Of a stretch of 8,156 nt of DNA, positions 1-6,830 are shown piece after piece. Each line of letters starts with the position of its first letter. Position 1 is the stretch's first letter. Location: positions 1-8,156 of the forward strand of contig JALHUC010000158.1 in the NCBI GenBank assembly GCA_022865845.1, written 5' to 3'. A program made the position numbers and the translations under genes. This DNA is from a bacterium (GTDB taxonomy: Bacteria; BMS3Abin14). The notes below the pieces were generated by a model, which was given only the letters and a program-made list of their open reading frames with translations, was not told the DNA's origin and did no database searches.

Positions 1-65
1 AAAAATTGGCTGCCTGTACCGTCTGCCTGGGTATTTATCAAATTCGTGCAGAAACCGATCCTCAT
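1..65 (-). CDS. Partial gene, probable TIM-barrel sugar isomerase/epimerase-like protein
   Basis: An ATG at 65 opens a frame that runs to the window edge without a stop, giving 21 codons starting MRIGFCTNL and including NTQADGTG. The ribosome-binding site AAGGAGG (80-74) stands 8 nt upstream, one of the strongest in the window, which supports a real gene despite the short visible part. The opening MRIGFCTN resembles the first strand of xylose-isomerase-like TIM-barrel proteins (sugar phosphate isomerase/epimerase family). That fold also includes some 3-dehydroshikimate dehydratases, which would fit the AroQ-type enzyme upstream. With so few residues the family call is tentative. It continues the same strand and would be the last visible member of the cluster. 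Confidence 0.6.
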   Translation of the reverse strand, partial: MRIGFCTNLINTQADGTGSQF

Positions 66-228
66 GAATTTCGCCTCCTTGCTGAAATCTCCACCGGCCA
101 TAGCGGACAAACGATCCAAGATCCCCCTCGACAGGCTCGGGGCCCTGAGCTTTATCGAAGGGCAAAATCCAAGATCCAACAATTTAAGGTGCACATTTGC
201 ACCGGTGCACCAGTGCACAAGATCCTTT
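66..228. repeat. Repeat-rich gap between the MFS gene and the edge gene
   Basis: This 163-bp non-coding stretch is dense in short repeats. CAAGATCC occurs at 117-124, 170-177 and 218-225, the first two within GATCCAA-type heptamer runs (113-124 and 168-178). GTGCAC occurs at 189-194, 205-210 and 213-218. GGTGCA/TGCACC makes a 6-bp hairpin with a 4-nt loop (188-203), and TGCACCGGTGCA (198-209) is a perfect palindrome. GCTC and GAGC flank GGGCCC at 135-150. On the minus strand the 188-203 hairpin is followed by TTAAATTGTT, at best a weak terminator. The next gene's ribosome-binding site lies at its far end (74-80). Confidence 0.6.
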
Positions 229-1467
229 TTACTCCTGCGTGCTGCGTGCTGCGTGCTGCGTGCTATTTTCCCCTTGCCTCAGGGTGTAACGCACCATGCC
301 GAAACTCGCGAAGGTCACAACGCCCCAGAGTACGAACCCGGTGGGGAACATGCCTGCATCGCCGAACGCTCCAATGACCATCGGTAGCATACCGCCTCCC
401 AGGAGCATGGCGGGAGGCACTAACAAAGACACGCCCAGGTTTCGCGATTTTGGATCAACGATGTCGGACAGAAGGGTCCAGATGGGCGGGAAAAAGGCGG
501 TGCTGAGCATCGGCTGCATAAACAGGGCGCTCCGAAAGATGACCTCCGACCCCACGCCCAGCATCGCCGTTGCCACTCCGTTGAAAAACACGATGAGCGC
601 CAGTACTCTGCCGGGGCCGAAACGGTCGGTGGCCCAACCCACAACGTAGGGTGAAAAGAGAGCGGCCATTCGGGACACGGCCAGGAGGGTGTTGGCCGTG
701 GTCTGGTCCAGACCACGGCCCGCCTGCAGGTAGAGAGGCAGCATTGCGTACACGCCAACATTTGCTCCGGCGCCCAGCATGAAGATATAGAGCAGAGCCC
801 AGTATCTTCTTTGGGACAGCACACGCCCCACACTTTTCAGGGAGGGCGCCTCCCCGTAGATCTTTCCGGTGATGGGGCGGACAAGATACATAACCCCCAG
901 GAGGGAAATGCCCGCGGCCACCGGGAGGAGGACAACCTTCCAGTGATAATGGCGCAGCATGATCTCGGCCAGAATGGGACCGATAATGAAGCACAGACTC
1001 GGGGAGATCTCGTGGAAAGAGTAGGCCTTACCGTAGTCCCCCGGAGCCAGCTGGTAGGTGAGAGTGGGGATGGCAGAGGGCAGGTAGATCCCCGCTGTCA
1101 GGCCCACCATTACCAGGAGCACGGCCAGGACCGGCAGGGAATTTGATAAGGTTGCGCCGGCCAGCACGGCTCCGCAGGAGATACACGAAAAAGCAATTGT
1201 CCTGGGGTGGGAGAACCTCTGTGATACGTAGCCCGAAAAGATAAGGCCGAGCATGTAGCCCGCGGTTATGAGAAAGAAGAGGGAACCGGCTCCCGTGTGG
1301 CTGAGAGCAAGATCCTTTTCGATGGGCACGAGAAGCGGGCCCCAGATGAACCGCGCCAGGAAGTTGAACAGGAAGATGGCCGTCATGAACAGGAGCGGCG
1401 CCAGCCTTCTCCTGAAGGGGGCCAACCTCTCACCGTTGGTACCGAGCGGGGCTGACTCGAGCATCAT
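229..1467 (-). CDS. MFS transporter, 12 membrane spans
   Basis: This 412-residue protein is a major facilitator superfamily carrier of the inner membrane. Hydrophobic segments match a 6+6 arrangement. The loop between spans 2 and 3 (GYVSQRFSHPRT) is a degenerate motif A, while the matching loop in the second half, GWATDRFGPGR, keeps the D-R-x-G pattern. The broad type resembles organic-anion or sugar-acid carriers. The start at 1467 (or the adjacent ATG at 1464) overlaps the SDR stop by ATGA and has no strong Shine-Dalgarno, so translational coupling is likely. The C-terminal residues STQHAARSTQE are encoded by four tandem copies of a 7-bp repeat, so the natural tail may have been replaced or extended by repeat expansion. 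Two importers of different type in one cluster suggest that this one moves a related compound or a product. Substrate unknown. Confidence 0.92.
   Translation of the reverse strand: MMLESAPLGTNGERLAPFRRRLAPLLFMTAIFLFNFLARFIWGPLLVPIEKDLALSHTGAGSLFFLITAGYMLGLIFSGYVSQRFSHPRTIAFSCISCGAVLAGATLSNSLPVLAVLLVMVGLTAGIYLPSAIPTLTYQLAPGDYGKAYSFHEISPSLCFIIGPILAEIMLRHYHWKVVLLPVAAGISLLGVMYLVRPITGKIYGEAPSLKSVGRVLSQRRYWALLYIFMLGAGANVGVYAMLPLYLQAGRGLDQTTANTLLAVSRMAALFSPYVVGWATDRFGPGRVLALIVFFNGVATAMLGVGSEVIFRSALFMQPMLSTAFFPPIWTLLSDIVDPKSRNLGVSLLVPPAMLLGGGMLPMVIGAFGDAGMFPTGFVLWGVVTFASFGMVRYTLRQGENSTQHAARSTQE
236..264. repeat. Heptanucleotide tandem repeat (TGCGTGC)4
   Basis: Four exact copies of TGCGTGC occupy 236-263, plus one further T. 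The array overlaps the 3' end of the MFS gene and encodes its last residues. Because the unit is 7 bp, gaining or losing one copy shifts the reading frame, changing the C-terminal tail and the stop position. Confidence 0.9.
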
Positions 1468-2243
1468 GACGCCATCCAGCCCCCGTCAAGAAAAAGGACC
1501 CTGCCCGTAAGGTAGTCGGAAGCCGACGAGGCCAGGTACACCACGGTACCGGCAGCGTCGGCCGGACTACCGGCGCGGCCCATGGGGATGCGGGACATCA
1601 CACGTTCCCGATATTCGGGATCCTCCCAGACCGGTGAGGTGAGATCGGTGACGAAAAAGCCGGGTGCGATGGCGTTGACGCAGATCCCGTGACGGGCAAG
1701 TTCTACGGCCAGTCCCTTGGTCAGGGAGTAAACGCCGCCCTTGGAAACCCCGTAAACGGAAACGCCCTGCACTCCGATCTTTGAAGTCAGGGAGGCCATG
1801 TTGATGATCTTTCCGCCCTCACCCTGGCTTATCATCTGCCGGGCCGCCTCCTGGGAAAGGAAATAGGGGGCCCGTGAGTTGACCCTCAAGACCCTGTCGA
1901 ACTCCTCCGGAGTGATCTCCATGAACGGTTTGCGGACGGTGACGGCAGCGTTATTGACCAGAATGTCGAGGCGACCGAACTCCTGGACGCAGCGGGAGAC
2001 GAGTGAGCTTAGATCGCTCACGTTCTCAAGGTCGTAAACCGTATAAAGAACCCGCCTACCGGTGCTTTGGGACAGATGGGACGCGGTTTCGGCCAGTTTC
2101 TCCTCCTGGATGTCCACCAGCATCAGATCCGAACCGGCCCGGGCAAGCCCCAGGGCCATCCCGCTGCCGATGCCAGCAGCCGAACCGGTGACCAGACTGA
2201 CCTTGCCTGTAAGATCGAAAGGGTTGAGGGGGAGATCACTCAT
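1464..2243 (-). CDS. SDR-family NAD(H)-dependent dehydrogenase
   Basis: This 259-residue protein is a classical short-chain dehydrogenase/reductase, oxidising a hydroxyl or reducing a ketone in the cytoplasm. The Rossmann glycine motif is TGSAAGIG (19-26). Asp44 at the end of the second strand favours NAD(H) over NADP(H). NNAA (97-100) replaces the common NNAG. The catalytic tetrad is Asn122, Ser151, Tyr164 and Lys168 (YGVSK), and APG follows at 193-195. The N-terminal NPFDLTGKV and C-terminal LDGGW resemble gluconate 5-dehydrogenase and KduD-like sugar-acid dehydrogenases, which suits a polyhydroxy acid substrate, but SDR specificity is hard to read from sequence. The ATG at 2243 has AGGAGG 6-7 nt upstream; an upstream in-frame start at 2324 would run through the terminator hairpin and is rejected. 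The TGA overlaps the MFS start as ATGA. Confidence 0.93.
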   Translation of the reverse strand: MSDLPLNPFDLTGKVSLVTGSAAGIGSGMALGLARAGSDLMLVDIQEEKLAETASHLSQSTGRRVLYTVYDLENVSDLSSLVSRCVQEFGRLDILVNNAAVTVRKPFMEITPEEFDRVLRVNSRAPYFLSQEAARQMISQGEGGKIINMASLTSKIGVQGVSVYGVSKGGVYSLTKGLAVELARHGICVNAIAPGFFVTDLTSPVWEDPEYRERVMSRIPMGRAGSPADAAGTVVYLASSASDYLTGRVLFLDGGWMAS

Positions 2244-2286
2244 GGGAAACCCTCCTTTCAAGAAGCACCAGGGCGCCAGACAGTTC

Positions 2287-2322
2287 AAAAAAGTCCGGTC
2301 TGGTGGAACAGCCAGGCCGGAC
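2287..2322 (-). terminator. Intrinsic terminator after the aldehyde dehydrogenase gene
   Basis: On the minus strand GTCCGGCCTGG (2322-2312) pairs with CCAGACCGGAC (2303-2293), 11 bp with one wobble and an 8-nt loop. Six T follow immediately (2292-2287). The hairpin starts 20 nt after the aldehyde dehydrogenase stop. It should end or reduce transcription before the SDR gene, whose ATG is only 43 nt past the U-run. Confidence 0.8.
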
Positions 2323-2342
2323 AAAAGGATGCGATGTCATGC

Positions 2343-3749
2343 TTAAAGTGTTTCCGTATTGTAGAACTCCCCGAAGAGGTCCTCTTCCGAGGGCCTGTCC
2401 TCCGGGATGGGGCGCGCCACCCATGTAACGTTCATGTAGTGCTTGAGGTGGATGTTCTCGTTGGTTATGTTGCCGCCCCAGACCCCGCAGCCGAGGCTGG
2501 AGGTCATAGGCATACCATTGTTAAAAGAACCGGCGTTGGCCTTGGACTGGGGCTGGCGCACCATGATCCTGCTCACAGGCGCCATCATGGCCAGCCGGTG
2601 GATGTGATCGTCGTCGAAGGAATAGATCCCGCAGGAATGCCCCTTGCCGCCCACCTCGTAGATCTGTTTGACCATTTCCAGCAAATTGTCAAAACCGCTG
2701 TATTTGAAAATTGCCAGGACCGTGGTCAACTTTTCGCCGGAGAAGCGATATTGCCTCCCGATCCTGTCCTCCTTGACGATGATGAAGGTCCGGTCCTCGG
2801 GGATGGAGAACCCCGCTGCCGCTGCCATATCCTGGGCGGAACGGGCCACCGTGTCCACGGTCCTGTTTCCCTCCCCATCCCACATGATCACCTCGAGCTT
2901 TGCCTTTTCCTCCTCGGAGGCAAGATAACCGCCCTCGGCCTGAAGCCGGGCGAGAAAGGCATCGTATATGGAGGCCTCTACCAGAAGATTTCCATCGGCC
3001 GAGCACCCGGACCCGAAGTCGGAGGTTTTGCTGAGGCGGGTGTTAAGCGCCGCCTCTTCAATATTTGCTGTTTCGTCGATGACCATGGTGGAGTTGCCGG
3101 CCCCCACGCCGTAAGACGGTTTTCCGGAGCTGTAGGCAGCTCTGACCATTGCCATGCCGCCAGTAGCTACAGTCAGGTCACATATGGACATGAGCTCCTG
3201 TGCCAGGGGGATACTGGGCTTCTCGGCACACAGGAAAAGGTCCTCGGGAGCACCGTGCTTTCTGAGCGTTTCCCGCATGACCCGGACCATCTCCATAGTA
3301 GTCTTCCTACTCCTGGGATGAGGAGAGAAGATCACCGCGTCCCTGCACTTGAGGGCGTAGATCCCCACTCCCGGAGGGGTCAGCTCGGGGTTGGTGGTCG
3401 GCACAAGGGCGGCGATCACACCCGCCGGCTTGGCGTATTTCACAAGACCCTTTTCGGGATCCTCTTCTATGATGCCTGAACTCTTCTGTCTGAGGGCGTC
3501 GCGCAGGATCCCCATGATCTTGAAGCGCTTGGCAGCCCTTCCGGCCTTGTCCCCGATGCCGCTCTCGTCCACGCCCATTTGGGCTATCCGGGTGAAGGTC
3601 TTCGCGTTGGCTGTCGCCCAGCCCACGGCCCGGCACAGCCGGTCCACGGTCCCCTGGTCGTAGTCCTCGACAGATCTCATCGCCGCCCGTGCCCTTGTGA
3701 GGAGTTCCTGGGCGTATAGTTTTTCCTCGTCTGTGATCGGCCTTACCAT
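2343..3749 (-). CDS. CoA-acylating aldehyde dehydrogenase, sulfoacetaldehyde dehydrogenase-like
   Basis: This 468-residue protein is an NAD(P)-dependent aldehyde dehydrogenase of the CoA-acylating branch (AdhE N-terminal domain, EutE, SauS), turning an aldehyde into its acyl-CoA or the reverse. Family marks are KPAGVIAALVPTTNPELT (about 107-124) and AVIFSPHPRSRKTT (138-151), which shape the nucleotide site. Cys249 in SDFGSGCSADGN aligns with the catalytic cysteine. The overall pattern most resembles acylating sulfoacetaldehyde dehydrogenase, but acetaldehyde, glycolaldehyde or another small aldehyde is possible. The ATG at 3749 is preferred because AAGGAG lies 7-8 nt upstream; a longer frame using TTG at 3773 contains that ribosome-binding site. 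No sulfoacetaldehyde acetyltransferase, phosphotransacylase or CoA ligase is in the window. A terminator follows the stop directly. Family confident, substrate not. Confidence 0.88.
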   Translation of the reverse strand: MVRPITDEEKLYAQELLTRARAAMRSVEDYDQGTVDRLCRAVGWATANAKTFTRIAQMGVDESGIGDKAGRAAKRFKIMGILRDALRQKSSGIIEEDPEKGLVKYAKPAGVIAALVPTTNPELTPPGVGIYALKCRDAVIFSPHPRSRKTTMEMVRVMRETLRKHGAPEDLFLCAEKPSIPLAQELMSICDLTVATGGMAMVRAAYSSGKPSYGVGAGNSTMVIDETANIEEAALNTRLSKTSDFGSGCSADGNLLVEASIYDAFLARLQAEGGYLASEEEKAKLEVIMWDGEGNRTVDTVARSAQDMAAAAGFSIPEDRTFIIVKEDRIGRQYRFSGEKLTTVLAIFKYSGFDNLLEMVKQIYEVGGKGHSCGIYSFDDDHIHRLAMMAPVSRIMVRQPQSKANAGSFNNGMPMTSSLGCGVWGGNITNENIHLKHYMNVTWVARPIPEDRPSEEDLFGEFYNTETL

Positions 3750-3814
3750 TTCAACTCTCCTTACAACCCGCAAGTTTCAGATCCCCGGGCGGATACTGCG
3801 GTGATCCAACCGCT

Positions 3815-4195
3815 CTACTTGGTGGGCAGCTGTCCCGGAGGAGCGTAGGCCCACAGCAGCCAGAGGGGCTCTTCCGTATCATTATAGTGGACATGCTCAA
3901 CACCGTCAGGGATCCACATATAATCGTACTGTTTGAACCGTGTCTCCTTGTTATTGTCCACGTCGAAGGCAATACCACCTCCTTTGACCACGAAGTTGAT
4001 CTCCTCGGAGCCCGGGTGGGAATGGGAAGCGCAGCGCTCACCCGGTTCGAAGATGGTGAGGCCGGCAACGATCTGCTCCGCACCCAACTGGGCGTGGTCC
4101 ACGGCGCGGAACACCTTTCGGCGGTGCCCCTCCTGATCCAGGCCAAGCCAGATCTGCTCTGCATCCTTGAACGTGTTGATTATTTTGATCTCCAC
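3815..4195 (-). CDS. Single-domain cupin protein
   Basis: This 126-residue protein is a small beta-barrel cupin, probably cytoplasmic since no signal peptide is present. Cupin motif 1 fits G(X)5HXH(X)4E(X)6G exactly: Gly52, His58, His60, Glu65, Gly72. Motif 2 keeps PxG(X)2H(X)3N as Pro96, Gly98, His101 and Asn105, but the leading Gly is Tyr90. His58, His60, Glu65 and His101 would hold a divalent metal. The start is GTG at 4195 with GGGAGG a few bases upstream; no ATG is nearby. Proteins of this size include isomerases, dioxygenases, lyases and ligand sensors, so the reaction cannot be named. Its place between the dehydratase and the aldehyde dehydrogenase suggests a step or accessory role in the same pathway. 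Confidence 0.88.
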   Translation of the reverse strand: MEIKIINTFKDAEQIWLGLDQEGHRRKVFRAVDHAQLGAEQIVAGLTIFEPGERCASHSHPGSEEINFVVKGGGIAFDVDNNKETRFKQYDYMWIPDGVEHVHYNDTEEPLWLLWAYAPPGQLPTK

Positions 4196-4230
4196 AGTTA
4201 CCTCCCTTTCCGGCTCGAAACTCTTTGAAG

Positions 4231-4255
4231 CGATCCCTTCCCCCCCTTGGGATCG
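4231..4255 (-). other. Hairpin between aroQ and the cupin gene
   Basis: CGATCCC (4231-4237) and GGGATCG (4249-4255) form a perfect 7-bp stem around an 11-nt loop that contains a run of seven C. It sits in the 95-bp gap between the aroQ stop and the cupin start. No U-run follows on the minus strand. It may be an RNA processing or stability element, or chance. Confidence 0.3.
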
Positions 4256-4290
4256 GGACGCAGATCCTGTAACAAACGGTGGACGCCATT

Positions 4291-4737
4291 TTAATCCGGG
4301 TCCTGGAGCAGATCCGCAGCCGCCCTGAGCCCCAGCAGGTAGCTGTTGATGCCAAACCCACAGATCTGGCCCTTGACCACAGAGGAGAACACCGAATGGT
4401 GCCGGAACGTTTCTCTGGCGTGCACGTTGGACATATGGACCTCAACGATGGGCACCTCAAGGATGGCCAGTGCGTCCGCAATGCCGTAACTATAGTGGGT
4501 CCAGGCCCCGGCGTTGATCATCACAGCTTCGGTGCCGTCCCCGTGGGCCTCGTGGATCCGCTGGGCCATCTCACCCTCGTGATTGGTCTGGAAACATTCC
4601 ACCGCGAGATCCAGTTCCAACCCAAGATCCCTGAGGCTGTCGTCAATTTGAGCGAGCGTGACCGCCCCGTAATGGGCCGGATCCCGTTTTCCGAACATGT
4701 TCAAATTGATACCGTTCAGAACCAGTACCTTTTTCAT
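4291..4737 (-). CDS. aroQ: Type II 3-dehydroquinate dehydratase
   Basis: This 148-residue cytoplasmic enzyme belongs to the family that dehydrates 3-dehydroquinate to 3-dehydroshikimate, normally as a dodecamer. The catalytic set is complete: Arg18 and Tyr23 in the lid segment KRDPAHYG, Asn75 and His81 in INAGAWTH, His101 in EVHMSN, and Arg108 in HAR. Two changes stand out. The usual REP lid motif is RDP (Asp19 for Glu), and the usual INPGA is INAGA. The C-terminal GINSYLLGL segment also differs from the common GAYGY form. The ATG at 4737 has AGGAGG 5 nt upstream and overlaps the tctA stop by ATGA; an in-frame start 22 codons earlier lies inside tctA and is not used. Sitting between a carboxylate importer and catabolic genes, with no other aro gene in view, it is more likely catabolic (quinate-type or a related hydroxy acid) than biosynthetic. 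Fold certain; physiological substrate inferred. Confidence 0.92.
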   Translation of the reverse strand: MKKVLVLNGINLNMFGKRDPAHYGAVTLAQIDDSLRDLGLELDLAVECFQTNHEGEMAQRIHEAHGDGTEAVMINAGAWTHYSYGIADALAILEVPIVEVHMSNVHARETFRHHSVFSSVVKGQICGFGINSYLLGLRAAADLLQDPD

Positions 4738-6272
4738 GACACCTCCTGTGCGCTCGGCGGGTCTTCCTTTCCCCCCATGAGCAGACGCTTCATCCACGGC
4801 CACAGGGGAGTCTGGTTGATCAGCATGATAATCGTGACAGCAGTCAGGAACAGGGAAATGGGGTGGGTCACCAGGTCCAGGAAAAAACTGCCCATGTCGT
4901 TCTTGACGGATATGACCGCCCGACGGTAGGAAACGTCCATCAGGGGGCCGAGGATGACGCCCAGTATAATGGGCCCCACCTGGAAACCGTACATCTTCAG
5001 GAAATAACCCAGCACCCCGAACCCCAGCATCCAGTACACATCCACCACGCTGTTCTTAAGCGCGTAGGTCCCAACCACCGAGAGGACGATGATGGAAGGG
5101 ATGAGGATCCCTTTGGGCAGTTCGACCATCTTCGCGAAGATCCGGATGCCGGTTAATCCGAAGATGAGCAGGAATACGTTGGCAAGAGCCAGGTTGCCCA
5201 CCGTGAACCAGAAAAGGTGCGGAGTCTCGATCATGAGCATGGGACCCGGCTTGAGACCGTGTATGTAAAGGGCCCCGATGAGGATCGCGGTCACGGCGTC
5301 CCCCGGGATCCCCAGGGTCAGCATGGGGATGAAGGCCCCGCCGATGGCGGCGTTGTTGGCCGATTCCGGGGCAATGAGCCCCTCATAGGCCCCTTCTCCG
5401 AAGGGACGTGAAGGGTTCTTCACCGTACGTTTGGCGTGGTCGTAGGCCAGAAGGGCCGCTATGTCGCCCCCTGTACCCGGGAGGGCCCCGATGAACACCC
5501 CTATCAGGGAGGTCCGGATGGACAGAGGCAGGTACTTGAGGATCACGGTCCAGGAGGGGATGATCTTGGTCACGTCCTGCTTGATCGGTACCGTTTCGAC
5601 CCGGTGGAGCTGGAACAGGGCCTCGGACACACCGAAAAGCCCGATCATGGCGATGACGTAGTGGATGCCTCCCAGGAGGGCAATGGAATCGAAGGTAAAC
5701 CGCCCTTCCGCGGTGAGGGGATCCATCCCCACCAACCCAAAGGTCACCCCGAGGGCACCGGCAAAGAGCCCCTTGGCCGTTGACTCCCCCGAAAGGCTGC
5801 CCACCAGGAGCAGCCCCATGGTCGCCAGCAGGAGGTAGTCGCGCGGCGCGAACTTGAGGGCGAACTCGGCGAGAGCAGGGGCAGCCAGGGCCAGAACGGC
5901 AACCCCTATGAACCCGCCGACCACCGATACGACAGTGCTGACCCCGATGGCCCTTCCCGCCTCGCCGCGCTCGGCGAGGGGATAACCGTCAAAGGCCGTG
6001 GCAATAGCAGCCGGCGCCCCGGGAATGTTGAGCAGGATCGCGGTGCGCGATCCCCCGTAAACGCCGCCGCAGTAGACGCCCACCATCAGGGCGAGGGCGT
6101 TGTTGACATCCCAGGAGAAGGTGAAGGATATGAGGATGGAAGCCGCCATGGTGACAGACAGACCCGGTATTGCCCCGACGTAGATCCCGGATAAAGTCCC
6201 CAGGGCCGTCAGCATCATCAGGCCGGGGTTAAACCAGGACATGAAAAAGTATGAAAGGGACGATTCAGCCAA
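4734..6272 (-). CDS. tctA: TTT-family large permease TctA
   Basis: This 512-residue polytopic inner-membrane protein forms the transport path of the tripartite tricarboxylate transporter. Family-typical segments are clear: VGAIPGLSVTMAAS near the N-terminus, then GGVYGGSRTAILLNIPGAP followed by AFDGYPLAERGEAGRA. The second half has GALPGTGGDIAALLAYDHAK and the long conserved block GAYEGLIAPESANNAAIGG, then TLGIPGDAVTAILIGAL. Length matches the family. The chosen start is TTG at 6272, with AGGCGG 5 nt upstream. An ATG ten codons in (6242) is possible but has no ribosome-binding site. The TGA overlaps the aroQ start as ATGA, so the dehydratase is probably translated by coupling to this permease. 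That ties the enzyme to the imported substrate. Substrate not determinable from sequence. Confidence 0.95.
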   Translation of the reverse strand: MAESSLSYFFMSWFNPGLMMLTALGTLSGIYVGAIPGLSVTMAASILISFTFSWDVNNALALMVGVYCGGVYGGSRTAILLNIPGAPAAIATAFDGYPLAERGEAGRAIGVSTVVSVVGGFIGVAVLALAAPALAEFALKFAPRDYLLLATMGLLLVGSLSGESTAKGLFAGALGVTFGLVGMDPLTAEGRFTFDSIALLGGIHYVIAMIGLFGVSEALFQLHRVETVPIKQDVTKIIPSWTVILKYLPLSIRTSLIGVFIGALPGTGGDIAALLAYDHAKRTVKNPSRPFGEGAYEGLIAPESANNAAIGGAFIPMLTLGIPGDAVTAILIGALYIHGLKPGPMLMIETPHLFWFTVGNLALANVFLLIFGLTGIRIFAKMVELPKGILIPSIIVLSVVGTYALKNSVVDVYWMLGFGVLGYFLKMYGFQVGPIILGVILGPLMDVSYRRAVISVKNDMGSFFLDLVTHPISLFLTAVTIIMLINQTPLWPWMKRLLMGGKEDPPSAQEVS

Positions 6273-6287
6273 AAGGTCCGCCTCTGG

Positions 6288-6758
6288 TCAGGGTAGAACG
6301 ATCCTGAAGAAAAAATGAAAGATCAGGTAGATGCACGCGAGCATGACGGCCGAGACGAGCAGCGACCTGACCAGCCCCCCACCCTTCAGGACCGTTATGG
6401 ACGTGAACATAAACAGGAAGGAGCTGGCGATAAAGTGGAGGGGCTCTATGGTGACCATGTAGATCAGAATTATCCCGATGTAGATAAGAATGACCCTGGG
6501 CAGCACCATCCGGGCGGCTGTACGAAGTTCGTCTGCAAACCCGGTGACGCCCTGAACCTTCAGCTTGCGGTTCCCGAATATCACCAGGGCAAGGCTCACC
6601 ACCATGACACCGGTAGAGAGCATGGGAAACACTCCTGGTGAAGAGACGGAGGAAAAACCGGATATCCCGAAGGCCTGGTAGAGGGCGAAGACACTCAAAG
6701 CCGACAGCAGTAAGCAGAATACTGTCTCGCCTTCGCGAAGGTTTCTTTTTTCTTTCAT
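6288..6758 (-). CDS. tctB: TTT-family small membrane subunit TctB
   Basis: This 156-residue protein is the small integral membrane component of the tripartite tricarboxylate transporter and partners the large permease TctA. Hydrophobic segments at roughly 12-30, 43-62, 86-103, 106-123 and 130-153 give four or five membrane spans. The short charged N-terminus and the GVFPML segment after the first span are typical of TctB. Length is usual for a family that is weakly conserved in sequence, so the call rests on topology, size and position between tctC and tctA. The ATG at 6758 has no clear Shine-Dalgarno sequence, in contrast to most genes here. Its translation may be weak. The stop is 15 nt before the tctA start. 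Confidence 0.88.
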   Translation of the reverse strand: MKEKRNLREGETVFCLLLSALSVFALYQAFGISGFSSVSSPGVFPMLSTGVMVVSLALVIFGNRKLKVQGVTGFADELRTAARMVLPRVILIYIGIILIYMVTIEPLHFIASSFLFMFTSITVLKGGGLVRSLLVSAVMLACIYLIFHFFFRIVLP

Positions 6759-6787
6759 CGATTGAAGTACCGCAGGCTTTAAGTAAC

Positions 6788-6813
6788 GGCGGCCCCGGTT
6801 CCCCGGGGCCGCC
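6788..6813 (-). other. Strong intergenic hairpin between tctC and tctB
   Basis: GGCGGCCCCGG (6788-6798) and CCGGGGCCGCC (6803-6813) form a perfect 11-bp, all-G/C stem with a 4-nt loop. It begins 17 nt after the tctC stop and ends 29 nt before the tctB start. On the minus strand it is followed by GTTACTTAAA rather than a U-run, so it is not a canonical terminator. In many binding-protein transporter operons such hairpins protect the upstream message or cut read-through, so that the binding protein outnumbers the permease. That role is inferred here. Confidence 0.65.
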
Positions 6814-6830
6814 TGTTGAAGGTCAGATCG

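Noticed and set aside
6..387. Plus-strand open frames at the left edge
   Set aside because: They run through the repeat-rich gap and antisense to the MFS gene, lack recognisable motifs, and conflict with the well-supported minus-strand start at 65.
2244..2324. Longer SDR start at 2324
   Set aside because: It would be translated through the terminator hairpin, adds 27 residues with no SDR homology, and ignores the AGGAGG just before the ATG at 2243.
2067..3479. Long plus-strand open frame of 470 codons opposite the aldehyde dehydrogenase
   Set aside because: It is antisense to a gene with clear family motifs, its translation resembles no family, and it arises from high-GC codon usage.
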